Notes: a model not told the origin generated them from the letters alone. A DNA stretch of 64,000 nucleotides from Echinarachnius parma (GCA_037951105.1 JBAMJV010001409.1:1-64000), one strand, 5' to 3'; shown: positions 45,470-57,798, counted from the first letter of the stretch. A program made the numbers and translations.

Positions 45470-48050
45470 CGAGCGAGCGGAGCGAGCTTAAATATTGTTG
45501 CAATTTCACAGCAAAAAATTGCCATTTGTTTCAATATTATTGTATGGGTATATTCGTTTTTATTACTTATGATATGGCGTTATGAAGGGTAATATATAAA
45601 CACTCGAGGTTGTGAAATATCATTTATGCGAGCGAGCGGAGCGAGCTTGAAATTTTTAGCAATTTCACATCGGAACATTTTTTGTTCCAATATTAATGTA
45701 TAGGTATCTTCGTTTTTACAATATGGCGTTATGAAGGGTAACATATAAACACCCGAGGTTGTGAAATATTTTAAAACGGCTCTGGTAATTTCAGTAATGT
45801 GATTGGTTAAATACAGTCACGTGACTATTCATTACATTTCAACAAACAAACAAGAAAAAGCGTAACACATGTGTGTTGTCACTTTTTGTTGCGCGATATT
45901 TGCACGGCTGTGACGTCACAATGCTTGTTTACACAGTTCTACGAAGACAAACTTGCGAAAGTGAAGGAAAAAAAGATGTAAAATGCTTCGTTTTGTAAAT
46001 TATCTGTTCTGTAGTAATTCAATCGTAGCAGTTTCGTAAATGATATGGTATGTGGTTTGATATTGGTAAGTTTTGGAATGGAAATGCATACAATTCTTTG
46101 ATAATTCTCACTTTTAATGGGAAAATCTTCGGCAATTTCCCATCAACTGAATGTGATCTGCAGAGTCAAATTCAGTGCAGCGAGTGCAGTAAGTGTTGAT
46201 GATTTTTGTAAATTCCTAATAAGTTCACATTCTAGACTGTAGAGAGTAGATCTGGGTAGTCTGGGTTACTAATTTTGGCATGTCTGATTTCAATAATCCA
46301 GCAAAATAAAACAATCCGTGGTTGAGCTCGTTTTATAAAACAAATAATACCTCGGTCTTGTTATCGTGCGTCATGTAAATTCATCGCACTCTCGGGCTAT
46401 GTTAGCTGTGCTTTGCGCACTCGGCTTACGCCTCGTGTACAACACACAGCTAACATAGTCCTCGCGCGCGATGCATTAACACAACACACTCTAGACCGTG
46501 TATTATTTGTATATCATGTATGCGAGCGAGCGGAGCGAGCTTAAAAATTGTTGCAATTTCACAGCAAAAAATTGCCATTTGTTTCAATATTATTGTATGG
46601 GTATATTCGTTTTTATTACTTATGATATGGCGTTATGAAGGGTAATATATAAACACTCGAGGTTGTGAAATATCATTTATGCGAGCGAGCGGAGCGAGCT
46701 TGAAATTTTTAGCAATTTCACATCGGAACATTTTTTGTTCCAATATTAATGTATAGGTATCTTCGTTTTTACAATATGGCGTTATGAAGGGTAACATATA
46801 AACACCCGAGGTTGTGAAATATTTTAAAACGGCTCTGGTAATTTCAGTAATGTGATTGGTTAAATACAGTCACGTGACTATTCATTAAATTTCAACAAAC
46901 AAACAAGAAAAAGCGTAACACATGTGTGTTGTCACTTTTTGTTGCGCGATATTTGCACGGCTGTGACGTCACAATGCTTGTTTACACAGTTCTACGAAGA
47001 CAAACTTGCGAAAGTGAAGGAAAAAAAGATGTAAAATGCTTCGTTTTGTAAATTATCTGTTCTGTAGTAATTCAATCGTAGCAGTTTCGTAAATGATATG
47101 GTATGTGGTTTGATATTGGTAAGTTTTGGAATGGAAATGCATACAATTCTTTGATAATTCTCACTTTTAATGGGAAAATCTTCGGCAATTTCCCATCAAC
47201 TGAATGTGATCTGCAGAGTCAAATTCAGTGCAGCGAGTGCAGTAAGTGTTGATGATTTTTGTAAATTCCTAATAAGTTCACATTCTAGAGAGTAGATCTG
47301 GGTAGTCTGGGTTACTAATTTTGGCATGTCTGATTTCAATAATCCAGCAAAATAAAACAATCCGTGGTTGAGCTCGTTTTATAAAACAAATAATACCTCG
47401 GTCTTGTTATCGTGCGTCATGTAAATTCATCGCACTCTCGGGCTATGTTAGCTGTGCTTTGCGCACTCGGCTTACGCCTCGTGTACAACACACAGCTAAC
47501 ATAGCCCTCGCGCGCGATGCATTTACACAACACACTCTAGACCGTGTATTATTTGTATATCATGTATGCGAGCGAGCGGAGCGAGCTTGAAAACTTTAGC
47601 AATTTCACAGCGGAAATTGTCATTTGTTTCAATATTGTATGGGTATATTCGTTTTATTACTTATGATATGGCGTTATATAACACCCGAGGTTGTGAAATA
47701 TCATGTATGCGAGCGAGCGGAGCGAGCTTGAACATTTTAGCAATTTCACATCGGAAAATTGTCGTTTGTTTCAATATTGTATAGGTATATTCGTTTTATT
47801 ACTTATGATATGGCGTTATATAACACCCGAGGTTGTGAAATATCATGTATGCGAGCGAGCGGAGCGAGCTTGAAATTTTTAGCAATTTCACATCGGAACA
47901 TTTTTTGTTCCAATATTATTGTATAGGTATCTTCGTTTTTACAATATGGCGTTATGAAGGGTAACATATAAACACCCGAGGTTGTGAAATATCATGTATG
48001 CGAGCGAGCGGAGCGAGCTTGAAAATTTTAGCAATTTCACATCGGCAAAT
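45470..48050 (+). repeat. Higher-order tandem repeat, ~1050 bp and ~140-160 bp periods
   Basis: The GCGAGCGAGCGGAGCGAGCTT box starts a unit of 137-161 bp that recurs at about 45470, 45631, 46521, 46681, 47571, 47708, 47850 and 48000. Above this, the stretch 45470-46520 is repeated almost exactly at 46521-47570, and the same 1050 bp step leads to 47571. Each unit contains AATTTCACA, ATATGGCGTTAT and GAGGTTGTGAAATAT. Each large repeat also contains a hairpin with CTATGTTAGCTGTG arms (46399-46460 and 47443-47504). No coding region. Confidence 0.9.
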
Positions 48051-48752
48051 CCCAAAATCCCGGAACAATGAGGGAGAAAAGAGGGGAAAGGAATAAATGA
48101 AAAAAGGGACCCATGTCTAAGGATTTTTAAAATGAAAATGGGACCCATGTCTAAGGATCTTTCTTGTAAAAGTCACCCTTTCCAGCGGCACATCCCCATA
48201 TACCCAATATACGTGAGTACCCCCCGCCCCCGAGGTGCGTTAGTGCGTCATCGTCGTCATGATTCTTAACCAGAAGAGGTTATGATTGATTCGTGAAGAC
48301 AAACTAAAATGCACCCCCAAAATAATATTCGCAAAGTGACATATTCAGTTCAAACAGTGCATCAAAAGCATTATTTTATGACAAAACAGGAACATTGTAT
48401 TCCAGATGTATACAAGACAGATTCCCGAGGGAGCGAAACGATAACCGAGAGGGGGAAGGGTGATGGGAGGGTGTGATGGTAGGTGGGTGCACGGTAAAGG
48501 TGCTTTTGCAATGTTTTAATTGAAATTATGCAATCTGGTGCATACTTGGGAAGGAAATTTGACTTGACATGAAGTAAGATCTGAGTTTTATTGTCTAAAG
48601 AAATACTCTTTTCTTTCAATCACTTTGATCGAATTAGATAAAAGCCATGATTTGAATTTATTTGGGGGGTCAAGCGCCCCCTCATGACCCCCCACCAGTA
48701 CGCCAGTGATCGTAACTAACAATCGATTGTATCTCTTTCTGCAGCGGGGCCC

Positions 48753-49360
48753 TGGTATATCTACCTGTGGATGGGACTTGCCTACGCAACCACATACGTC
48801 TTATTCAATGTACTCGTTTATTTAAGATACGCAACCAACACCATACCCACCAGCAGTCAGTCGAGCAGATTATTATGGAACCTATGACCATGACCTGGAG
48901 TATGCGATACCCAGATCTACAATTAGATTCCTACAAAATACTCCATCATACTAAGAACCGTACGTATCAACGTTCTGGCTTCATTGAGACAGGCTGCCCA
49001 ATCGGTCATCAGAACAATACATCCTATTCCAGGATCAATTCTTCTACAAAATGGATCCATCATTTTACTTGCATTATTCACTTGAATCCATTCCTACCCA
49101 TTCAAAGCACCCAATTACTACACCTGGGTTTACATGGTTGAGAGCAGCAAATGTGGACAAACGTGTGGCAGCTGGGAATCAAACCCAAGACTTTGTATAA
49201 CTAAAGATTGAACTAACATGCCCGCAATTGCTTTTACATGTAATGCACACAAAAATACACATTTACGGAATGATTTTGACAGATATCCCTTGATTAAATT
49301 AGCCCTTGACACTTGGACACTTATATCTGCCACACCGGCGTTTCAAATATGCATGTTATG
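48753..49360. other. Unassigned; open frame without recognised homology
   Basis: An open frame of 124 residues (48767-49141, plus) contains many His, Gln, Ile and Thr but no recognisable domain or codon bias. I do not call it a gene. Confidence 0.4.
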
Positions 49361-51900
49361 CTCTTCCTTTCAGAAGCTTAGTCCCCGACGCGATTTATAA
49401 GTTGCGATTTCGTGCTAATGTCTTTATGGAAATCATGACAATGTATTTCTGTAATTTTCTTCATTTACAGTCATTACCTTTTCCATACATTTTGTGATGG
49501 TCTGTTTTGTTGTTTTATTGGTTTCCACTTAAACATCTTTGCTTGATTTATATTTAGGTATTGGTTTCATGTTTTACATGATCGTTAAAATAACATATCT
49601 TGAGTATGTTTTTCAATTTAACGATGTTTAAATATAAAGCAGTTTGTTCGGGTTGTTGATGAACAAAATGTTTTAGGATCCATCATTTTAACAATTTATC
49701 ATCCACATTATTTCGTAATTCATTGGAAAAAAATATAAGCAGGTTATATAAGTGTTATTCATTTGTTTTTTCATTTAATTATGTTTTGTATTAATTAATT
49801 GTTGAAATGTAATGTTAACATTAAACAAAACATGTACGTGCACTCAAAAAGGCTTGTAAAGAAATTAATAAGCAGAAGAACAAAGATAAACCTTTTGGTA
49901 TAATCATTTTAATTGAATGCGCTAAAGATAGGATGGTGAGAACATACAGTTGCTACATACAGTGATAGTCAATGTTACTTTTCAAAAAGGTTGATGTACA
50001 AAATATACATCCCTTAAGTAATTTTTATTTAAATAATTGTAGTATCCACAATTTTAACAATTTATCAATCACATTGTCTTTTTTGCTCTTGTTATTCATT
50101 TGCAGATATATCAGCAGGTTATGAAAGTGCTATACATTTGTTTGTGTATTCAATTATGTTTTATATTTGTATAATTGTTTTAAATGTAACTTTACACGTT
50201 TTAAAAATGCACGTACGTCCACACAAACAGGCTTGAAAATAGGCAGAGGAACACAAAATAACACTTGTTGGTATAATAAATGTAACTTTGTGCTCTAAAA
50301 TAGAATGGGGAGAACATAAAGTTGGTATACCCGGTAATAACCAGTAAGTTTTCCAAAAGATGTAGGTACAATATACATTACATATCCCTTTATTCATCAA
50401 ATATGTACATGCCATCTTTTTATGTTTAATTAATCCTAATAATATGCAATACATCAACATTAATTCAAATGAACTGTCAGACCATGAAAGTACATACACT
50501 ATTATATGATTAAAGACATTTAAATTAAACCTGGTAATATTTAGGTGTGATCGACACTGATTTCATTACAAGTTCATCCCCGTCAAGTTTGTTGTTACTT
50601 GAATAGACTCCTCACCCTTCAAAAGAAAGCTATCAGCCTTTGTTGTAATGCAGAATATCGATCTCACTCACCACCCCTTTTTAAATAGTTATATAGTTTG
50701 AATTTGTCTGAAAACATACGACTAAAAACCGCTCTTTTTGTATTTGAACGGTCAGTTGCCTACGTGCTTTACATGATTATTTACTTTTAATACAATGGGA
50801 CACATGCAAACAAGGCAACGTGATGATTTAAAGACAGCATTCTGTCGATTAACATTAACTCAAAGTAATTCAATAAGATATAAAGGGATTAAGTTATGGA
50901 ACTCACTAGATGTTAGGATAAAGTTAGCTAAATTGCCAAAACATTTTAAAACAGTATATAAAAGTTTTTTTCTCCATTTGTATAGTAATTCATGACATAA
51001 TCGCTTTGTGTGCCAGATGTGATTGTATTATAGTTGTGCACTTGCTTTGCAATAATTGTTATTTTGTTTTGCTTTCATTTTATGGTAAAATGTTTAAATT
51101 ACATTGTTACCTTTATGCTACTCAGTATTTGTTTACCTGGGTTGGGTTGGGTTTGGGATTAGAGCTAGGATTAGGATTATGTTAGTGTTCAATGATGCAA
51201 TCGTTCGCTGTAGTTTTATAAATGTAACAATTTTAGGGGAATACCCAATTGTACAAGCCATGGCTTCTTAGGTGTATTCCCTGATCACATTTATATTTGT
51301 ATATATAGTGTATTGTTTTATGTTTTTAATAAATTAATAAATGAAATAAAAGAAATGAAAAAGCTATTGTAAGATCTCTAGCTATAACAAAAGTATTGTA
51401 TTTAAATATTCATTCTTTCATCTGCCTTTCTGTATGTTTTACATGATTAGTCTGTATTGGCAGATCTATTTAAACATATTCAATACATCTATTAAAACTG
51501 TATCCATTTAAAATATTCATTTTATTTGATCCGAACAAATTGGCAACAAAAGTATACAAACATAAGCATGATTATAGTAAAGGAGTCACCTCATTTTCAA
51601 AATGCAAGTGTTCGGTACATGTCAAATTACGTCGATCAATATTCATGAAATTGCGATGGAATAACCATGATTATAAAGATATGTCGAGGAGTAACATGCA
51701 ATGGTGATGTAAACGTATTAATCAGTGACCAAAACTTGTCTATCAAGTGTGCATGACAGACAATATTATATCTTAACGTATTATTTGCAAGGCTTTTTTC
51801 ATACAATTAGAGGAATCATTAACTCAAGAGCGCTTTAATTGCACACAAGTCGAACAGTGTAACCCTATAACCATTGAAAATAGAGATATTCCTTGATTAA
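49361..51900. repeat. Intergenic segment duplicated at ~59410-61800
   Basis: Blocks in the same order and orientation recur 10 kb to the right: GCTTAGTCCCCGACGC against CTGTAGTCCCCGACTC, TTGGTTTCCACTT, AAGCAGAAGAAC, GGTATAAT(C/A)ATTTTAATTGAATGC, AATGTTACTTTTCA, CCTTTTCAAAATGCA and GTAACATGCAATGG. A local second copy of part of it starts at about 50200. This supports duplication of a block that includes a receptor gene pair. Confidence 0.65.
50560..50998 (+). pseudogene. 3' fragment of a LINE reverse transcriptase
   Basis: In several frames the stretch reads like the C-terminus of a non-LTR reverse transcriptase: LTLQKKAIS, CCNAEYRSHS, then in one open frame NSIRYKGIKLWNSLDVRIKL and a final FKTVYKSFFLHLYSNS. 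Stops and frame changes separate the pieces. The (AATA)n-like end near 51330 may be its tail. Clade not determinable; not the same as the LINE at 10.8-15.2 kb. Confidence 0.55.
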
Positions 51901-52439
51901 TGATATGCGATGGTGCTAAATATTGTATGTACTGTAAATAACACAACACCTCATGTGTGTGTGTGCATAATACCTAAATAGGCGTAATAGCGATTTACAC
52001 TAGACATCGATATCGAGTTCATTACGTTTCACTAAGTTAGCCGTGATCTCCACCACGGTGGAAATCAACTCAACCATTTTTAATAGCTTTCGTCAACATT
52101 CCATGCCCTGTTAACTGACCCCCCGAGACCTAGTGGTATTATAGAGATAATCTCCTCCGGTTACACGCAGTAAACCGATAAGAACGGTGTAAACGGTGAT
52201 AAAATTCTACTAGAGGCACGAATCTCTCAACCTCTCCGCAGGCCTGAGAAGCGGTTATTTTCTAACTTGGGTGAAACGTAATGTGATACTTTATTTTAAA
52301 AATAAATGTTATCGAAAAAATAGCATACGTTTTTTTAAAGGGGCCACTTCAAAAAGTATTTACGCGCTTCATGTTCAAGTGTCACTATAAATCTCATCTG
52401 CATGATTATTATGCTGCATAACATCCGTGTGCGGCTACA

Positions 52440-53010
52440 CAATCTTATAGTCATGATAGTCAGATATAAGTGAAAGAAGTCATCCAGGTAAACTTGGCCC
52501 AGATCTCTGTTTGATTCTTCAACTGGCACTCTATTCTGCCTGCAGCAGTTGTAACGACACATTTTGATTTAAATTTGTGTAGATGTGTGCGGAACATATC
52601 AGTTATGGGCCCCGTTGCAGAAAGTGATACAATCGATTGTAAGTCAGAATTTCAACCAATCAGATTTGCGCATTTAGATTTCATCTCATTCTGCAACGGG
52701 GCCATTGAATCAATAAGAAGATTTGTCGAGTGGAAACTACTATTGCTTCTTGGAGGGCAAAATAGTATACACAAATCGATGGAAGTTGCTTTAATCGAAG
52801 TTGATAAAGCTTCGAAGCTCTTTCCAGTCTTCGATAAATGGAGACATTTTGGAATTTGCGTGATAACTTTTAAAGAAATTAGAAGGAGTGGTATTGATCT
52901 AAAGTTCGCATGCCTTTGCGAGTGCAGTGCTTCTATCTGGGTGGAATTATAGTGGTGGGCTCTCAGCCGATATTGTAGGATGGAAGTACTAGAATTCGGT
53001 CATGAACACA
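52440..53010 (-). pseudogene. Receptor gene 2, decayed distal tail exon
   Basis: After an acceptor-like AAGCTAG near 53025 the frame reads FMTEF, stop, YFHPTISAESPPL, matching SMTDYEYFYPTIS of gene 4 and FMTDFQDFYPTMS of gene 3. The end reads NRDLGQVYLDDFFHLYL, matching RRDPGHLYLEEFFDSSDY. The middle has stops and a 97 bp MITE (52607-52703). This copy cannot give a full tail. Confidence 0.6.
52607..52703. mobile_element. 97 bp MITE inserted in the tail of receptor gene 2
   Basis: The ends are GGGCCCCGTTGCAGAAAG and the inverse CATTCTGCAACGGGGCC. ATACAATCGATTGTAAGT after the left end matches the left end at 44553. It lies inside the tail exon remnant. Confidence 0.8.
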
Positions 53011-53055
53011 GTCGATGTTCCTAGCTTAAAAATTACTTTATTGTTGTCATACCTT

Positions 53056-54333
53056 TTAATTTATCTTCGGAAGGATTTCGAGAATTTGTCTCAATAGTAA
53101 AAGGATTTGATTGATTTCAATTGTCATATATAGTAAACATATACCGACATGGTATTCATGCAGCATGTCTGAAGTTAAGCAGCGACCAAGTATGGGCAGT
53201 GTCACAATGTCAGCTGTTTCTTGTGTAATGTTGTATGCAGATGGATCAGCGTTATAAGAGTAACTCAGTGGGATTTCATCTGGAACTTCATGTGGCTGCA
53301 CTATCTTTGTCTCCTCCTTGATTGCCACTAGGTTGAAGCTGGTCCCGATCTCCTCATAACGCTTAAAATCATCTAGTGGCGATTGTTCAGTATTTAAAGT
53401 ACCACGCCGTCCTCTGGGAGGCAGCTCTGGTGTCCGGTGGAGTGACAGTGCCAACTTCGGAAGTTGTGCATTCCTACGTTCAACTCCCGAATGATCCCCG
53501 TTGACAGGAAGGGCACTGACACTTGGGAAAGCTGAAATGGTCGGCTTTGGTGTCACATAAGCCATATCTGTTGCCTTCTTTGTATTTGATTGTATGGTAC
53601 ATCGTCTGGCCAGCCGTTGATTCCGGTTGTTAATGCCCAGCCTTGCACTTCGGGTACGATAGGGATGCCGTCGCACTAGAAGATACAGCCCCGATACGAT
53701 GCTGCACATAAGTGCCACAGATAGTGTTAGGCTTCTGATTATGAAAACCATGTCATTGGTGGTCATTACTTGTCCGCAAGAACTCTCGACCAATGGTTGG
53801 ACTTTACATGTTTCTTGAGAGGAAGCAGTAGAAACAATAGGTTGTGTTTGAGAAACACTTGCTGGTGTTTTTGAGGACCCGGCGTCATCACTAATCATGT
53901 TGGTTGACACTTCTCGGCTTGTAGTCTCTGATTCTGTATGGTTTAATGCGAGGTATCTCTTACTAGGATCGATATATATGTAGTATTCTCCGTAATCTGT
54001 TTCTTGCAGAGGAGCTTTGATACTGAAGGAGAAACATTTCAGTCCACATAGTTCGAATGCAAAATGATTTGTATGTTTCTCTTTGAGGTTACAAAACATG
54101 TAACAACTACTCGGATTGCAGCCTAATTGGGAAAAACAATTTCCTATAGTTTCGTCTTCACTTCGTGTTAAATTGATTCTATCAAATACCTTCAAGTATT
54201 CATCCACAATACAGTGTACACTGACAAGAGCTCCGTCCGTTTCGAGTACATGATGTCTTTTGCAATCAAAAGACAACGACAAACTTGGCTGGATCATAGG
54301 AAATAGTGATAATACTGCCATCAGTTTATCCAT
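53056..54333 (-). CDS. Receptor gene 2 (type B): Ig-like 8-Cys type I membrane protein
   Basis: A frame of 425 residues. A signal peptide (1-21) is followed by the eight-cysteine ectodomain (24, 41, 66, 72, 77, 81, 96, 100) with the E-F-like segment APLQETDYGEYYIYID. A Ser/Thr stalk and a membrane helix (about 195-219) come next; the helix contains an arginine (VFIIRSLTLSVAL) that gene 1 lacks. The cytoplasmic tail has PELPPR (PxxPxR) and RYEEIGTSFNLVAIKEE, in which YEEI is the preferred Src-family SH2 ligand. The tail differs from type A genes by lacking the YSTV, YAKP and YGNI/YDEL motifs. Similarity to gene 4 ends near the residues MLHEYHVG, and the last 30 residues are hydrophobic and probably read-through into an intron (CATGTCG/GTATATG is a possible donor near 53140). 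Confidence 0.75.
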   Translation of the reverse strand: MDKLMAVLSLFPMIQPSLSLSFDCKRHHVLETDGALVSVHCIVDEYLKVFDRINLTRSEDETIGNCFSQLGCNPSSCYMFCNLKEKHTNHFAFELCGLKCFSFSIKAPLQETDYGEYYIYIDPSKRYLALNHTESETTSREVSTNMISDDAGSSKTPASVSQTQPIVSTASSQETCKVQPLVESSCGQVMTTNDMVFIIRSLTLSVALMCSIVSGLYLLVRRHPYRTRSARLGINNRNQRLARRCTIQSNTKKATDMAYVTPKPTISAFPSVSALPVNGDHSGVERRNAQLPKLALSLHRTPELPPRGRRGTLNTEQSPLDDFKRYEEIGTSFNLVAIKEETKIVQPHEVPDEIPLSYSYNADPSAYNITQETADIVTLPILGRCLTSDMLHEYHVGICLLYMTIEINQILLLLRQILEILPKIN

Positions 54334-55371
54334 CTTGTTAAACAGTGTACTTGATCGTGTTTTTTCTTGAACGATATGTAATAGAGGAAATATCCTTTGA
54401 GTTTAAAATTGTCTAATGAGATGTCTTATTGCAGAAATGCCTTTAAAGTCGTACAGCTTACTAGCCAAGCCTGGTCGGTGAATGCATCATAAATGAATAG
54501 GGAAGTGGAAAACTGCACTTTAGGTCTGTCCATGCTACATCGGTATGTTTTGCTTGTCATCATGGTCATATAGGCGGACATGTATGTTCTCCCGATGCAA
54601 AAATGAGTATACTTCAGTCCGTTATTTTTTGAGTTAACTTCCATTATACATTCAATAACAACAGTTTGTGGCCGTTTTTAAGTATGCACTTATGGATGTT
54701 GATATTATGGGCAATTATGTGAGGATTTGATATGTTTCATTTGGTTTCTCTTTCATTTTTGGTTGTTGTTATTTCTCATCTTTTCGATTTCATATCTTAA
54801 TTGATCAGCATAATTATCTTGCAGTATTCCTAAATTGCGCCTGTATATTTCTTTCACATATTTATATAACGTAAATAGAGGAGACTTTTATTCTCGATAC
54901 CGTTAACAGTCATGTAAAGTAACCATAGCAAATATATATCTAGTACACCATATAGGTTTTTCAATATATGTTCAAACTAAACACAACAGGAAAATAATCC
55001 CTCAAAAATTTCCTCATAATTTCCTAAGCAAGAACGTTTTAAAACATGTGCATTGATAGACAAATGTATAATGTATGTATTGCGTTACGAAAATGTGGTT
55101 GATGAACAATGCAGTTTCAAATTTACAAATTCTCAATGAACTGACATTACTAAAGTTATATTACTTTTGCGAATTTTTGATACCGGCTACTTTGTCTGTT
55201 ATGCATGCAAGTTGTGCTCAATCAACCATGCAATAATGGATACCTATACGTTACGTTACTACTATTAATTGGTCTAAAAAATCCTTAGAAACTTGTTGCT
55301 CATAAAATTATTAGGAATTAGTAGGAGGCACTTTTGGTGCATGGTTTATGTTCATTCATTTTCATAAATCG

Positions 55372-55507
55372 TTAAAGGGACTTAGTAACATTTTTTTCAA
55401 AATTTCACACAACACCCATTTGACATATCAGATAACAGCAATATACATTGTATCAACCACTCATCATTTTTTGCGCATGTTAACAAAGTTACTAGATCCC
55501 TTTAACT
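55372..55507. mobile_element. 136 bp TTAA-flanked MITE
   Basis: The ends are TTAAAGGGACTTAGTAAC and GTTACTAGATCCCTTTAA, an inverted pair with TTAA at both sides. It is too short to code and is related to 25452-25832. Confidence 0.75.
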
Positions 55508-55553
55508 TTTGTTTCGCAACAAATAAGTCTGTCCTTATAATGTTATATTCAGT

Positions 55554-55797
55554 TTCAGTAGCGTAGCCGGGAATTTTGCAAGGGGGCTCCAACTTGAGAG
55601 AGTGTAAGCGCGAGCCACATAGGGTGGGGTCCACAGTCATGGTCCATGTACATTTGTTCGGGCCTCTGCCGCTGTCCAGGAGGTGGAGTCTCCTTTATTA
55701 ATTTCTAGTTTAGCTATTCAATTCAAAGTTCCCAAATCGAAACTATAGGCTAACAAGCCGAGCCCAGGACCCCTATCCCGCCCCTCGCTACGCCAAT
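55554..55797. mobile_element. GTAGC-type fold-back MITE
   Basis: The ends CAGTAGCGTAGCCGGG and CGCTACGCCAATG resemble the element at 23079-23213. The interior is G/C-rich, with AGGAGGTGGAGTCTCC, and non-coding. Confidence 0.55.
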
Positions 55798-57165
55798 GCT
55801 AAGTTTCGTCGTTTTGTGACGGAATCGAAGTTAACACATCATGAAATTAAATGACAATAGTTTGAAAAAGAACAGTGGCGCAAATCATATTATAATATCC
55901 CATATCTCAAATTTTTAGCGATTGTTTGTTCTACTCTTTAGTGGTATTATGCTCAAATACGAACATTGGATACACACAACAGCAACTATTTACCATTCAC
56001 AGGAAGACATGAACACATTAGACACTGTTCTGAAACGCTATAAATCGGACCAGTTTTTAAAGTGAATTTAATATATTAAAATAATATTACGCGTTTATAT
56101 TCAAGTAGCTGTGAGATAAATAACCAATAGTTGTGTTTTTATGAAGACAATTTATAATACACAATTAAACTTTTACCTGTGTGTGTTGTGCATGTGGTGC
56201 ATTTATCTGATATATTTACAACCATCCGTGCAACTTATTACAGAATTATTTTTATAAAGAATAATAACATATTAATATTAACATTATCAACCTCGATCGA
56301 CAAGCGTAATTCAAATTTATACAAACATTAATAATCACAAGTTAAATTTGTTTATCATCATTACTTCCTAATTATCTGTCCAATTCTGTAGATTGAATGA
56401 ATATGTTGAAAGAAATCATACACAGTTATCAAACATTTCATTACCAGGACTAATATGATAATATTGCAATCGACTTTAGACATTTTTAGTTGGTTATTTC
56501 ATGAATTTGAGTGAAAATTGTGAACCACGACTGAAACAATTTACAGTTATCACTTGTTTCAATTCGTGTATCAACATTATTGACTATAAATTTCCAAGAG
56601 TTTTATTTACGCTTTTAATGAGTTTAACTCTTTAATTATCAATTCAATAAATTTGTTTTCAGAACACATCTATCGACAAGTCCGAAGAACTATATACTTA
56701 TTTTATCATACAACTACAATTTACAAACATTAATACATTTGGTGAGTAAAAATATCCAGAAAATTAATCATACATATTTAAGCAGGAATTGTAATTAGCA
56801 TCACAAAACTGGTAGATGAGCACATGTGGCTTCTAGCAGATTAAAGTAATGGAATGGAATCAGACGAGTGTCGAGACTGTAACAAGTAGTACTGTAACAA
56901 GCAGTTCCATCAGCGTTCGTCTGTAAGCAGCTGCGTAGCAACAGGGGCTGTGCCATGTGTTGCTTGTTAAATGATTCATAGCAGGTAATTTTGATGTAGG
57001 GGCCTGGGAGTAAAACAAATAAGGCGCATCCTGGACCCCCGCCCCATTGACCACACCCTAGGTTGCTCGCTTGATGGAGCCCGCTTGCAATATCCCTTGC
57101 TACGCCACTGTCGGTCAGCCAATGAAAACCTCACCTAACACGTTGTCGCTGCTTGGATTATTGTT

Positions 57166-57663
57166 CTATTCCTGATACATTTGTGGCCTAAGCAGCTCGT
57201 AGTCAGAAGAGTCAAAGAACTCTTCCAGGTAAAGATGGCCCTGATCTCTGCGGGGGACTACGCCCGATGGCACTCTTCCGCTTGCTTCGCCGCTTGCCTC
57301 CAATGGAACTGTCACCTGCTCTATGGAATCATGAGTAGCAGATGGAAACAAGGTCGGCTGCCCGACGTCAGTATTGATGCCATCACTTCTAGGAGGAGAG
57401 ATTTCATCTGCATAGCGACGGGGGAGACTGTAGCCAGAACTTCCTGAAAAGACGCCGTCATTCTCCCCAAGCTCTGAAGCAATGAGACGCATAGCGCCGG
57501 TCGGGTAGTCATCCCTCATATCAGTTGGAACGCGGGTAACTCCAAGTTCTGGTGGATAAGTGGCCTCTGCGCCTGTGTCTGCGATGAACGCTGCTGCTGT
57601 GTTTCCATACGACATCGTAGGATAGAAGTCTTGAAAGTCGGTCATGAAAGTATTTAACATTAT
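57166..57663 (-). CDS. Receptor gene 3, distal tail exon
   Basis: An open frame contains NTFMTDFQDFYPTMSYGNTA, then AAAFIADTGAEATYPPEL, a variable middle and VPSGVVPRRDQGHLYLEEFF with the end DSSDYELLRPQMYQE. It is the best preserved version of this tail: 160-170 residues, acidic, with repeated Asp/Tyr motifs. Alignment to gene 1 is clear at both ends. Since gene 1 ends in its own stop upstream, the tail is probably joined by splicing, perhaps as an alternative form. The donor is not identified, and the acceptor AG at the position used by genes 2 and 4 is not clear here. Confidence 0.55.
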   Translation of the reverse strand: MMLNTFMTDFQDFYPTMSYGNTAAAFIADTGAEATYPPELGVTRVPTDMRDDYPTGAMRLIASELGENDGVFSGSSGYSLPRRYADEISPPRSDGINTDVGQPTLFPSATHDSIEQVTVPLEASGEASGRVPSGVVPRRDQGHLYLEEFFDSSDYELLRPQMYQE

Positions 57664-57798
57664 TAGCTTAAGATGTGCATTATACACTTACGAATATCGA
57701 CATGATCAACACATGCCTAGTGTATCATATTTTCGACAGTTAAACATGACAATTTGTTGGCATGTGGCCATGGATACATTTCTTTCTCATGATGTATT

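Larger units (their letters stand above)
44553..48752. mobile_element. 4.2 kb block bounded by GGGCCCCGTTGCAG inverted ends
   Basis: The left end is GGGCCCCGTTGCAGAAAGAG, followed by ATACAATCGATTGTAAGTT. The right end is its inverse (AATCGATTGTATCTCTTTCTGCAGCGGGGCCC), over about 40 bases. A 97 bp element with the same ends stands alone at 52607-52703, so this is a mobile family. The inside is filled by other repeats: the GTAAGTGATGTTTTCC element 44600-44813 and the tandem array 45470-48050. No transposase is seen. Two independent insertions of the small element in opposite orientation could also explain it. Confidence 0.55.
54334..57165. other. Intergenic between receptor genes 2 and 3; small MITEs
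   Basis: No gene is seen. It holds a 136 bp TTAA MITE (55372-55507) and two GTAGC-type pieces (55554-55797 and an end at 57098-57111). The rest is AT-rich. Confidence 0.55.

Noticed and set aside
48767-49141. 124-residue plus-strand frame
   Set aside because: No recognised domain and AT-rich composition; not supported as a gene.
53056-53150. Hydrophobic end of the receptor gene 2 frame as a second membrane helix
   Set aside because: Similarity to gene 4 stops before it and a donor-like site precedes it, so it is more likely intron read-through.
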